Made by a program: the position numbers and the translations under genes
Part shown: piece by piece, positions 26,401 through 37,404 of the stretch
How the letters are laid out: every line of letters starts with the position of its first letter
Position numbering within the stretch: the stretch's first letter is position 1
NCBI GenBank assembly: GCA_916610825.1
Contig: OU744449.1
Coordinates: forward strand, 12,097,520-12,161,519
Direction: 5' to 3'
From: Haliclystus octoradiatus
Lineage: Eukaryota; Cnidaria; Staurozoa; Stauromedusae; Haliclystidae
Length of the DNA: 64,000 nt
Notes under the pieces: model-generated
Told to the model about the DNA's origin: nothing
Seen by the model: only the letters and a program-made list of their open reading frames with translations
Databases searched by the model: none

Positions 26401-29400
26401 ACACTTATTTTTGTGCTGCTTTCAATTCTTCTTACTGACAATTTTTACAGCCTTGATAGTTTGGGCTGAACGTAGCTATAGCTGGTTAAATGACCTGTTT
26501 TTCATGAACAATTCATGAATATTTGTTGGTCCATTTAAAGTTCAAGAACTGTTATCACAGCCTGCATTTTGCGTATACTTTTACGGATTAACCAAAGAGC
26601 AGCAGACTAGGTGGCAGCCATGGGCCTTGTGAGAGGATCAAAACAGACAGGAAAACTTGCACTAGCGCAAGTTAAATAGGCACGTTCTGTAAACATTCTT
26701 GAGCATGAGCTTTCCTTGGCGTATACTTTATTTCTAATCATCGATAATATAAATGACACCAATGCCATGTATCCTTGTTCAGTAGATTATGTAAGCAATC
26801 AAGGTGTTTTTGCATACTGTTGGTTCTCCCAGACGTCAGCACAGTATTCGAAATGATGGAAAACAAAGGCATCAAGCAAAATCTTTCTTGTTTCTAGATG
26901 TAAACATCAAGTGAAACTTACTACTGTTGTGCAGGAACGTTTTCTAATTCATGATTGGTAAATTGATAGTTGTTAAATGATTTAAATTAATTTCGACAAT
27001 ACGGGCAAAGAGAAATTGCTCCATAATTATTGTTATCCTGTTTATGATTATATTTGTGAATAGGGCTAATTTGACTACCTTGAACAACACACACTGAAAA
27101 TACCCACGTGACAAGAGAGAGATTCAAAACTCAGAGGGGGTGTAAGAGGAGAGTTTCCAACAAAATCGGTACAAAATTAGAAATGCATTTGATTGATTCT
27201 GAAGTGACTTAAAAGAAGGTAGTAGGGGAGACAGATTAGCTACAAGACTCGAGTAACAATGGCTTCAAAGGTTTTGGTACAGCATTGTGCTGCCCAGGGT
27301 TGCATGTAGCTTTTTCTGCTACAGTATTCCAGGACCACGCCAAACGCCTAGTCTTATTAAAATTGGCCACATGCTCCTTTGCCAGAATTCATAGTGGTCA
27401 CCTCTATACAGCAGCCACCCGTCTACAGTGGTCACTCTTGGTATGCCTGAAATAGTATGTTCTATCTAATCAACCCTGCATATGAAGGCCACCTGCATAT
27501 AATGGTGTGATGGGATAATTTTGTTTCACTTCGCAGTTTACAATTTAAATTTAACCACAAAGCTTCTAGCTCGTTTGCATGGGAATGAATGTCTGAACAG
27601 CAGTCAAATTTATAATCAACTAATTGAAATTACAATTAGCTCTATTACATGAAAGTTACTGGTACGTATAGATAAAATACATTTTATGAGGCGATGAGGA
27701 ATTAAACCCCGGTCTCCCACAGGGACTACATGCACTCTAATATTGAGCTACTAGTCTACATTGATCAATTTATCTACCTCTCATAGCTGGCTGCTATACA
27801 CAGATTTCAACTGTATCTAGCCTATTTCTAAATTTCAACTCATTATTTTGATATTTGCTTGAAGAACATCAATTTTCATAAATGTATGATATTTTTAGTA
27901 AAAGAGTACACACACAGAAGTAGGCCCTACACGAAATATGAACCATCCCTCTATTGTTTCATGATTTCTGCCAAGGCATGTTAGGGGCATATTTGCTATT
28001 GAAATGTTAACATTTCTCTTTGCCGATTACTAGGCTTAATCTACAAAACATATGTCCGCGTACAGTCGAGCTCTCAGCCTCCCGTATGTCTAACATAATT
28101 TTCTAGGAGGTAGTTTAATATCACGAGACATCCTGATGAAGATTACCAATGTTGCTTAAATTTTAATTATCTTGACTGATCACCTCAGAATGCTGTCTCT
28201 TTCAACTTTGTAGGGGCCTACCCTTTATAAATCAAAAATTGGCTTAGCCTATAATCTTGTAGATTGTCCATTAGTTATTTGTTGTGTAAGTATCTCATAT
28301 TGATGCATATACACACATGTTGATACATATTAATTAATAATTATTATAGGCAAGGTGTAAAGGATTATGACAAAGTTATCGTCCCAAATGCCACAATTAT
28401 CCTGTTTCTGCAAGTTGTTAAGAATCCATTTATTAGTTGTGCTATATCCACGGTGGAACACTTTATCAGAGGATTTTGTTCTGCCATTTACTCTGGCTCA
28501 GTGTTGCAAAGTCTACAATACAAATAGATAAGTTTGTTTACTATTTCAGATAAGTTGTTTTTAAAAACAATAATTATTAGTTTTCAACTGAATTGAGATA
28601 CTGTATACAAGGTTGTGGTGTGTGCTTGTGTGTAGTGGAGACCAAAAGCTCTTTCATAATAGTCGCTCATTAATGTTAGCTTTTTTGTAATTTAATAAAT
28701 ACTATATCAGATCATAGACAGTGGATCACTAAGCCTATCTATCATCAGTTAGTACCTTGGCTCTTACTTGATTGAGTGAGCTCCTTCCCTTACTTTCCTG
28801 ATTAATGTAGGTTATAGACTATGATTTGAAGGTAGGCTAGTCTATGAGCAATGACTTTAGAAAATATAGACTAGCCTATGCCCTATTCTATGTGTACAAT
28901 CTATTCATGTTTTGATGTTATATTGATATTATCATATCTTACTATTCAAAGCTGAGTTAGATTACACCATACTTCATGTTAATTTTTCAAATATCTTCCC
29001 TTACCCTGTCCAATATTCAATATTAGCTATTTAAAAATACACCGTGTACTCTGTCTCTGTTAGACTGTTCGTTGATAAGTAACAACGTAAACGTGCAAAT
29101 AATTGATAAATGTTACATCAACTGTACTGGAATTCTACGATGACCAGGATAAGAACTTTGTATCCACACAAATTATATTATATGACAGTGACTATTGTCG
29201 AAAGCTGTTATTTTGAAACTTTAATCTCATTACATTCGGACAAGACCGCCATTTTCTGGCCGCCATCAGAAGTCTCAAAGTCAAGTTGAGTTTGAAATAC
29301 AAATCAAACCGAAGTACAGTCAATCGTGCGAGATTCAGATTTAATTCAGATGTGGCCAAAATATCAGACGGGACAGGGTGCTACTGCGCATGACTCCATG

Positions 29401-32400
29401 CAGCCTGTTGAATTTTCTGTTTACCAGTACCGGTATACATTTGATTTGATTTTATGAAAAAATAATTCAATCTGTCGCAGCTCGTCGCCATTTTCAAAAC
29501 ATGTGTTCTAGCTGTTTGGTTAAAACCGTGCAGATATAGGTAAAAGTATAATACCCCACATAGAACGAAAACCTATATACTTTTAGCGGTTGCCATGGAA
29601 TGTTGTGGGTTGTCTTGACATCACTGCAAAACATGTGGTACTTAAATAGGAGAGTTTGTATGGACAACGGACACTACACTACATACATTAAAGAAGGGGA
29701 TATTAACTGATTTCAACTGTATATGAAGACCACTTGCTTAATGCATATAATGCTTCGTCAATCTTTCTAGATCTACTTTTAAATTTACGCTATTTCCATT
29801 TGTATGTCCGTATGTAAGGCGGGGATTCACGATGCCATTTTTGATGCAATTGGCTTGAAACACATATCAATGGATTCGGTATTAACCAGAGGCGTACATG
29901 GCCGGCTTCATTTCTTAAATAAATACATCGAAGTTGATAAAAACCAATGAAAACTGAATCCTTTTTCAACAACAATGCTTTCTCAGACTGAAGTGCTAAC
30001 TAAGCAGTTTTGCACTTGAATGGCTTTCCATTGTCTCGCAAAAACAAAACAGAACAATCCTTTGTTGTGAAGTGACAGATAGTTTGTGTATTTTCATCGT
30101 AGTAATTCTCAGAATGAAATTCAAACGTTAACAAACTAAAACAACACGTATATTTATATGAAAGTGAAACAAATAAGATGTGTCATCATCTTATCTTCAG
30201 TTGGAAATTATTTAATGATTGATTATAAATTATTATTGAAAAATGACTTGGAATAGAAGGTTATGAAATTTGTAAACAAACCCGCGTTATGGAAATTAAA
30301 TTACGAAGATACGAAATAAAAATATTTCCTGATTATTACAGCCAGTGTTAAATTCTACAGTACTGCAATGAAATTTAATTAAAATATAGAAACAATTGCA
30401 ATACCAATTTCCACTTCATCAGTGATAACAAATAAATTAAAATATAAAAGAAAGTACATGACAGTAATTAATAAAATAAGATGTAAAGATGATAAATAGT
30501 TTCTCAAACATAATAAAATCTAGACAAACCTCCCAAAATTGTTACCTTGCAGCTTTATGACACTCGGGTTAGAAATGTTTCTTTGAATTTTTCTGGGGGG
30601 TGTATGGCTACTCAACTTAAACTTGCTTTGGGTAAACTAAAATAGTATCCTAATATTGTAAACAAATCCTGTGCGTTCCACTTTTCACTTCTCAACTGTT
30701 TGCTTCTTTGAACAGCAAAATATGAAAGAGAATAATTTCTGAATTAAATTTCGGCTTCAATCATCTTTTCTACAAAGATTTCTTCATGCATTTATTTGAA
30801 ACAGCCGAGCCAGATGATTAACAACTCAATATAAGCATGCATTTGCATGCAACTCGAAATCTAATATTTTAAAAATGGATGTTATGTAGGCTACAGTTGT
30901 ACATTCTTCACTGTCATGTCATGCCGCTTTCGCTTCCATCAAATAACATTAAATTGCCTTACTTCCAGTAATTCCCAAAATGTCACAACAAAAATATATA
31001 TATATAAGGCTTCAGCTCTTCTATAGATAGTTATGCTGAAAGACTTCATGTTAAAATTTCTCTTGTTCATGTAAGATCTTTCTTGTAAATGTTTCAATTT
31101 ACAATCCATAACCCATGCACGGTCAAATCCATCTCTGACAATTTTTTTTTATTCAACAAGGAAACCGGAAACAAATAAACAGGAAATATCTAGGACCTTA
31201 TTGTGAACATTTTTATTTGGCTTGACTTCAAGGTTGTTCACTCACATGTATCTCAAATACATACTATTATTACGATGTCAACTTGCACTTGTTTTTGATC
31301 ATCTATAATTCTCTGAGATCATTGTGTCACATCCATGATTATTGAACGTCAAGTTGACTCACTGTAGAGTATACGCTGATATGAGTGTTTTCTGAAATCA
31401 TTCTGGATTGCTCAGAAAGAAATATCAGATACATTAGGCTTGAAGTACAGCAAGCAATTTTTATGGCTGTTGCGTAAAAATTCAATTTAGAAGACTCTCA
31501 CTAGAACAATCTTTACCTTATTGCATAAAATCAATACAAACAGTTATTTGAAATATTTGATCAATTTTTTCAGGCAATGTGATTTTTTGTTGGAGTTTAC
31601 CTAATAATCAAAAAAATTTGATCAGAGAAACGTTTGAGAATTGTGTACTGGATTAGATACAGTAATTGCAATTCTCTTTGAAGTTCATCAAATATGTTGA
31701 AATGAGATCAGTACTGGGCAACTTTCATCATTGCTCTTAGCTAAAGGAGTTCACTCCTCTTGGAATAGAAGAGTGGCTAAGAGTCACATGAGTGGGGCCC
31801 CTCTTGATTGGGCGCCAATCACTAGTTGTTGATTCTATTTAATATGAAAATGATGGGGCTGTACAGTAGGGGTGTACATTGCACATTATTGACATGTCTA
31901 GAGTGAGCCCATCCGAATTGGATATTGATTGGTAAATTGATTACAAATTTCCAATGGTCCTATTCACTCAGAGATATGCATATTACTACCTAATACCTAT
32001 TATGGCTGGAGTAGGTAATTGGAAGGTCCCTAAAGGCAATCATTTTTTATAAATGTTACAAATAATTATTCGTTAGTCACAACATGTTTTCACAAAATAC
32101 AAGCTAATAAATTAAGCATACAAAGATTGTTTTTAATGAGAGTTTTTGTATTCTATGTTTTAGCTTGGATGCTGCAAGAATCTGACAAAAGTTGAATGTT
32201 CTTGTCAGTCTTGTGCGCAATTTCTTGATAGAAATGGAGAACAATTTAGTAATGCAATGGGTGGTGTCTCACTATTTTTCAGTCTAACCATGGTAAGTAA
32301 AAGCACATAGGCCAACCAATTAGGGATGTGCATGTATATCTCAGCTAGAAATTGTCTAGTAGATTTTGTCAAATGCTGGTTGTAAATTTGCAATTTGGAT

Positions 32401-33499
32401 CAGATCTGTGTTTAACTTTTGTTTATTAAAATGTTTAACAATTTTGGTACAGTATATGAAATCTGAAAATACCCACAGTTGTAGCGACTGGCAATTAGCC
32501 AGTCAGTTATATGTAGTCAGTTTTCTATGAAAATTTAACTGAATAAGAAACCATGATTAAGATATGAAGGTTTGTTGTAGTCTTTGCGCAATGTCACGCA
32601 TTGACAATCAAGACTGATCTGTGATGATAAGATGTTGAAATCGATCCGCAGTGTCACAGCAGAGATTCAGTAAAGAGCATTTTCGAATTTTCGATTGTCT
32701 AGAAATAAAGTAAATTAATTTAGACAGTATCGCCCTACCATAGGCATCTGTACCACACCTCTATTTCTAGAGGAGTTGCTCTTTTTACTGAGAGCAATGC
32801 TGCTAAAGGTTGCTTGTAGTTATTGATCTCAGCCATGACACTTCAGATCAATTTCAACAGATTTCATGGCAGATGGGCCTCGATTGTCAATGCGCCACAA
32901 TGCGCTGCAGCTACTCGCAATGTAATTCCCTCTGAACCATTCCATCCGCCACCAGAAGTTGGTACTCGTTTGATGTTTTAGATAAAGTCAAGACTGAGTT
33001 GACCTTTGGGGGATTTGAACCACAGTTGATCAAATATTATCAGATATGAAGTTTGGCTGTTCTGCCATCTGAGCTAATTATCCCGTCTAGAAATAGAAGA
33101 GTTGTATGGCTGCATGAGTGTATGTGTACGTACCTTTGGGTAGGGTGATACCGTTTCAATACCTGAACTTAAGGCTATGATCATTGATCATCAGTCAATG
33201 TGACTTTTTATGATTGGGGTCAAAATTAAACAAAAATATAGTCTCTCATGAAAATCATCCAGGCCCCTAGAAGATTACCTCCCACATATTATGTATATGT
33301 AGCCTAGGACTCCTTGTTGGCAAATGGCGTTAGATACTAAAATAGAATTTGTCTAAGTTTCCCATGTTGTTCTCACAATCATTATCGTAATTCCGTAATT
33401 GACATTTTTGGGGTTTCTTTCCAGGTGATTGGTATAGTCTTCACTGCAAAATTCCGCCATAAACGAAATCCAATCGCTAATCCAAACGAATATCTATGA
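20480..33499 (+). CDS. TSPAN13/31: Tetraspanin of the TSPAN13/31 family (copy 2, plus strand)
   Basis: This is a second four-pass tetraspanin, paralogous to the minus-strand copy beside it. Exons: 20480-20554, 20976-21143, 22326-22532, 32164-32292, 33425-33499. They total 654 nt (217 aa) and all introns are phase 0. Exon 2 (168 nt) and the last exon (75 nt) have exactly the same lengths as in copy 1, and intron positions agree. Visible features: a Cys-containing N-terminus, TM1 at about 16-32, TM2 with INGGVISTGVFLSLLALAG, YMIILALLFALLFG opening TM3, CCG in the large loop (about 138-140), CC and CxC/CxxC pairs, GGVSLFFSLTM in TM4, and the tail RHKRNPIANPNEYL. Intron 3 is about 9.6 kb and holds a large foldback element. 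The exact partner and function are unknown. Confidence 0.9.
21167..21990. mobile_element. Non-autonomous DNA element with CCTGCGTACC-type ends
   Basis: The left end (TTAGCCTGCGTACCAGC, then AAACCATAGGGTCTGTG) is inverted at the right end (CACAGACCCTATGGTTT, then GCTGGCACGTAAGCTAA). It spans 824 bp in the second intron of tetraspanin 2, beginning 24 bp after exon 2, with no transposase. The termini resemble those of the short palindromes at 34199-34278 and 51112-51197. Confidence 0.7.
27398..27515. repeat. Fragment of the CTGCATATAA/ACCTCTATACAG MITE family
   Basis: GGTCACCTCTATACAGCAGC, TACAGTGGTCACTC and ACCTGCATATAATGG match pieces of the complete MITE at 62702-62893. This copy is rearranged or truncated and lies inside the large foldback element. 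Confidence 0.6.
27688..27759 (-). repeat. tRNA-like SINE head
   Basis: On the minus strand it has an A-box-like TAGTAGCTCAATATTAGAGTGC and a B-box-like GGGGTTTAATTCC, spaced as in a tRNA. It lies inside the large foldback element and is probably a SINE remnant rather than a tRNA gene. Confidence 0.5.
29436..32163 (+). other. Remaining part of tetraspanin 2 intron 3
   Basis: This is A+T-rich intron sequence between the foldback element and exon 4. It holds one copy of a dispersed repeat (30228-30356). No further exon or RNA gene was recognised. Confidence 0.5.
30228..30356. repeat. Dispersed repeat, copy 1 (partner at 53880-53997)
   Basis: It shares GAAAAATGACTTGGAATA, GTAAACAAACCCGCGTTATG, GAAATTAAA and ACAGCCAGT in the same order and spacing with 53880-53997, in the same orientation. 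The family is unidentified. Confidence 0.7.
32737..33105 (-). mobile_element. tRNA-derived SINE, nearly full copy
   Basis: On the minus strand the head has an A box (TTAGCTCAGATGGCAGAACA) and a B box (GGTTCAAATCCC), followed by a body of about 290 bp. The body matches the split copy at 56440-56589 and 61751-61930 throughout (for example AGATCAATTTCAACAGATTT and GATAAAGTCAA). A TCTATTTCTAGA word occurs near both ends in opposite orientation. It lies in the last intron of tetraspanin 2. Confidence 0.75.
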
Positions 33500-34198
33500 T
33501 GGTTATATACACGTTAAACAAAACAAATCAAAAAATATTTATTTTTCTTCATCTATTTCAAATAGAGAGATACAATTTTAATTTTATTAACAACATTTGG
33601 CTTTACGGAATTCTGCATTGCACACAAAAGCATCTGAGAAACTTGTATGCACATTCTGGGAATGGATAGGCTACACTGGTTTTTAATTATAAACATGCTG
33701 TTATAGAAATTCAATTTTTCAAGCACAAAGTTGGAAGGTATGATTGTTACATAAATTGAAATATTAAATGGTTGATTGTACTCTGTCTCAGACTCATACA
33801 TACTCAGTCATAAAGGTTCCCCCAGCTTTTTATATAAGACAATACTAGTTGGAGTAACCATGACAACTCCATAACATCTAACAATGTTCTTAATGGATAT
33901 CTACTATCAACTCACAAAATATTAGTCTTCACACTTGGAATGATGTTAATCTAATCTAAATAATTTGTTACATACTCTAGTGTGACGTTACCTGAAAGAT
34001 ATGTTTATTTATAAAAAAGTCTCCTAAATGAAATATACTATTTATAAACAATGATCTAATAATGGTTGAGAATAAGCAAAAAAGATTTGAATTGTAAAAT
34101 GTGTATAGAAAATTTCCAAATACATATGATTGTGGATATATTAAGAGGATTGTGAATTTCCGAATACATTTGATACATTGAGGTGATTATGTCATCAG

Positions 34199-34278
34199 TA
34201 GCCTGCGTGCAGGCCTTACGGGATCAAAATCAAACAAGGAAGTTAGATTTTGATCCCGTAAAGTCTGCGCGCAGGCTA
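34199..34278. mobile_element. 80-bp palindromic mini-element with TAGCCTGCG ends
   Basis: TAGCCTGCGTGCAGGCCTTA and its near-perfect inverse enclose a second perfect pair, GGGATCAAAATC/GATTTTGATCCC. The whole 80 bp can fold into one hairpin with a loop of about a dozen bases. The termini match those of the 51112-51197 element. Confidence 0.75.
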
Positions 34279-34770
34279 GTCATTGGCCCATGTAGAGAGG
34301 AGAAAATACTTCTTTACTTGTAAGCAATGTGTCAAGCTTCTTCCTAGTCCCGTTTGAATTACAGTTTCAAGTGTTTTCATTCACTCAACTGCTTCCAATA
34401 ATTATGCACAGGGCTCTATAAAATGGGGACAGCAGGTCGCAGAAGCTCGCAGGAACATCTTGAGAACAAATTTAGATGACTGCAGGCACAAATTCTAAAT
34501 TTGCACAAACTTCTGAATTTTGAATGATGATTGCAGTTTTTTTTTGGAATTAATAACTGTTACATACTCTAATCATACTTCAAATAATTTGCTTTTCTCA
34601 CTAAAAGAGTATCCTTGCTTAAGGTACTTTGGAAAGGAAAATATTGATATCAGGGACAAAATATATTTTGTTAGACCCCTGAGTATAAGCAAAAGAGATC
34701 TAGCCAACATCGACGTTTGTTTGGTCCAACAGATCATTGATTGTCGTCATGATTTTTGTAATTAAATACA

Positions 34771-34875
34771 GATAGATAGATAGAGTTTTATTTGAACAAT
34801 TTAGGCATTACATAGTGCAATTACTAAACATTGTTGACGTCACCTCTTAAGCAGTATTGCTTGTCTGTTTGAGGG
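34771..34875. repeat. Dispersed repeat with AGAT tail, copy 1
   Basis: An (AGAT)n stretch at 34771-34784 joins a conserved block with GCATTACATAGTGCAATTAC and ACTAAACATTGTTGACGTCA, repeated at 37001-37107 in the same orientation. Read on the minus strand it looks like the 3' end of a LINE or SINE with an (ATCT)n tail. Confidence 0.65.
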
Positions 34876-35512
34876 ATTGAAAATATAAAAATAATGTCTA
34901 CATATCCCTGTTGAATAATTAATATGCACTAGTCAATCGACAGCACGTCCCCTGAGACCCACGGGAACACCTGGGAAGTTTAACAATTGACTGGTGTTAA
35001 AATCGATTAACTCCCCCAGTATCGGGAGAGACTTACTTGTTAAAACCCGGCCCTAAATGGCCTTGTTATTTCATAAAAATTGCCATTTCTTCTCTTTATG
35101 ATGACAGTTTTTGGACTGAATAGTGGTAATCATTATTTCAAAGAGTAAATGAATTGATCACAGAGCGATGTTCCTGTTGCTAGCCACTATATACTATATA
35201 GAGGCCATTTAAAATAATGTATAATTACTCAAACTTTACCCAAAATTTAGAATCTGTTATTTTCCTGCCCCTCTTTCCATCGTTTTGGCAAATTTCGGTC
35301 TTCAGTTTCTAACTTTATACAGTCCTGCATAATTTATCTTGTTCCTATTGAAATTCAATAAGAAATTAATTATCCAAAGTTTCAGTCTATTTTAAGCATT
35401 TGTACTTTCATGTTTGATTACATGGATATGGTGTCATTTTCAAAGCTAACGGAAAGATAATTCATGGAAGGACCGCCTTATATTTTTGATTATGAGTCCC
35501 AATCAATGGTTA

Positions 35513-35545
35513 GATAGATAGATATAGATAGATATAGATATAGTA
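35513..35545. repeat. AGAT/ATAGAT microsatellite
   Basis: Interrupted AGATAGATAG and ATATAG units in the intergenic spacer. Confidence 0.8.
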
Positions 35546-36607
35546 GTAATATCAAGGTACTTATGTTGTCTTTGCTGTTTCAATAGTGTTCGATGCCATA
35601 AATGCAGAGCTGTTAAATAAGAAATAATCGAAAAAATCAGCCATTCAAATTTGCTACTATTAGTTTCACGCCAAGGCGATCATCAGGCAATTTAATCTGA
35701 TAGATTTAGATATAGATCTATATATTTCAACCAAAGTATGTAGTGGATACAAAATTAAATTTAATAAATTTACATGTGAGTTGTTCAATGGTTGTTGTAG
35801 CCCCTTAAGCACCAGTGCTTGTTTATTTGGGGTACAATGGTATGTTACATATTATAACTGATTTTATAATTAAGAATAGGTAAGTTACATAGTATAATTA
35901 ATTTTTATGATGAAAAATAAAAATGGAAATCATGATCGGCCGAATTAAAGTTCATAGGAGTAGTCAAAAGTGAAAATCGACAGTGAAGAAAAAGTAGGAG
36001 AAGGTTAGGGGACCAGCTACCGTCAAGTGACTCAAATATCATGGACGACTCATCCCTTTGTTTCCTTCTCTTGGCTGCCACAAATAAATGTAAAAGAAAA
36101 CATTTTTCATGCACCTAATAAACTACCGCTGTCTCAAGTTCAAAGGTTATTTTAATGGATTGATTCTGTCCTACGTAATCACTACACCACAGCTACAATA
36201 TCAGATCATCCAATAATTTTATATTTATGCCTTAAAAATAAGAATTGTCTGGTTTTGACAGTTTTATACATTTGGCTTGTAAATTCTCGTAAATTAAATT
36301 GAAAGTAGATTAAATGTTTTTAAATCGCATTTTATAACCATAAATTTTAATAATCCTTATTCGTAATCCTTTGAACTATTTATAATGTTCAACATAATCA
36401 TGATAAAATCTTAATTCGTTATTCATTATACTGTAGATACTATGATATTAACGCCCTAAAGTATCCATAAACCCATCAAACCATAAAAATCATCCTTGGC
36501 GCAGAAATAGCGGTATTTAATTATGACTAAACCGTGGAAAATAATTGTGTTCAAACACCGATATACCTGCGTGCCGTTTTCGACGACCTCAACTTTAGTT
36601 GAGACCG

Positions 36608-36790
36608 GAGTCCGACAAAATAGGAATCCTGGAATCCTAGATTCCGGAAGGTTAGAGCAAATTCCCGAGCAAATTCAGAGGAAATTGATATTTTTGATGA
36701 TTTATTGGTCAAACATCAGCAAAAAACTTCAGAAGAAATTTTTTTAAATGCCTCTAGGATTTCAGAAGACTGAACCTTTCGTCGGACCCT
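36608..36790. mobile_element. Short DNA element with GTCCGACAAAA ends, copy 1
   Basis: AGTCCGACAAAATAGG at the left and CCTTTCGTCGGACCC at the right are inverted. The interior (for example CTAGATTCCGGAAGGTTAGA, TGATTTATTGGTCAAACATC) recurs inverted at 44629-44795. About 180 bp, no coding capacity. Confidence 0.65.
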
Positions 36791-37000
36791 GGTTGAGATT
36801 CATTATTTTTGGCAAGCCAACAACTAATTCCGAAAATTCCGCTGAAGTTTTCACCAAATCATCAATCATCAAAATCATCAAAAGTTGTGCATCAACCCAC
36901 TAGATTTTTTTTGCTTAATTAATATTATTCTCGTCATATCGGTAAGATATAACTTGATATAACTTGCATGTATTTTAATTCTACAAGTTATACTTATATT

Positions 37001-37107
37001 TATAGATAGAATTTTGTTTCAACAATTTAAGCATTACATAGTGTAATTACTAAACATTGTAGACGTCACCACATAAGCAGTATTGCTTGCTTGTATGTTT
37101 GAGGGAG
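37001..37107. repeat. Dispersed repeat with AGAT-like tail, copy 2
   Basis: It matches 34771-34875 in the same orientation (TATAGATAGAATTTTGTTTC, GCATTACATAGTGTAATTAC, GTAGACGTCACC, GCAGTATTGCTTGC). Confidence 0.65.
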
Positions 37108-37214
37108 GCATTGTTTGTATACATCTTCATTATTCTGTTTGACAATCTAATAATAAATGAGTATGATTATTATCAATGAAAAAAAAACTTAAATAAATTT
37201 ATATGATTATATAA

Positions 37215-37404
37215 GATCTAGAAATACAATAAAAGTCTGCTGGGGATTAATTTAATTAGATTGATAATTTACCGGTCTAAATTCCATCATTATCATTAAC
37301 GTAAAAAATCGCTAAATTATATTTGGCCCCAATGTCTGTATCTAAACTATCTATCTAACTACATCAAGTTAATCTCCAGTAGACTTTTATTGCATTTCTA
37401 GATC
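37215..37404. mobile_element. Hairpin MITE-like element
   Basis: GATCTAGAAATACAATAAAA at the left is inverted at the right (TTTTATTGCATTTCTAGATC), extending over about 35 bp per arm with a loop of about 120 bp. Related A+T-rich words repeat on both sides (CAATCTAATAAT, TTATTGTCAATGA), so it may be part of a larger repeat. Confidence 0.6.

Larger units (their letters stand above)
23803..29435. mobile_element. Large foldback/DNA element with about 0.7-kb terminal inverted repeats
   Basis: The left arm (23803 to about 24524) and right arm (about 28706 to 29435) are near-identical inverted copies with only scattered differences and small gaps. For example, CTGCATGCAGTCATGCGCAG at the left matches the inverted CTGCGCATGACTCCATGCAG at the right. 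The outermost bases are TACCGGTGGTAAACAG at the left and CTGTTTACCAGTACCGGTA at the right, with CCGGTGGTAAACAG inverted as CTGTTTACCAGTACCGG and TA on both sides. The 4.2-kb interior has no recognisable transposase and carries other repeats. It fills most of intron 3 of the plus-strand tetraspanin. Confidence 0.85.

Noticed and set aside
36280-36480. A+T-rich direct words suggesting a CRISPR-like or origin-like repeat array
   Set aside because: No regular unit or spacer pattern; simple base composition explains it, and the host is an animal.
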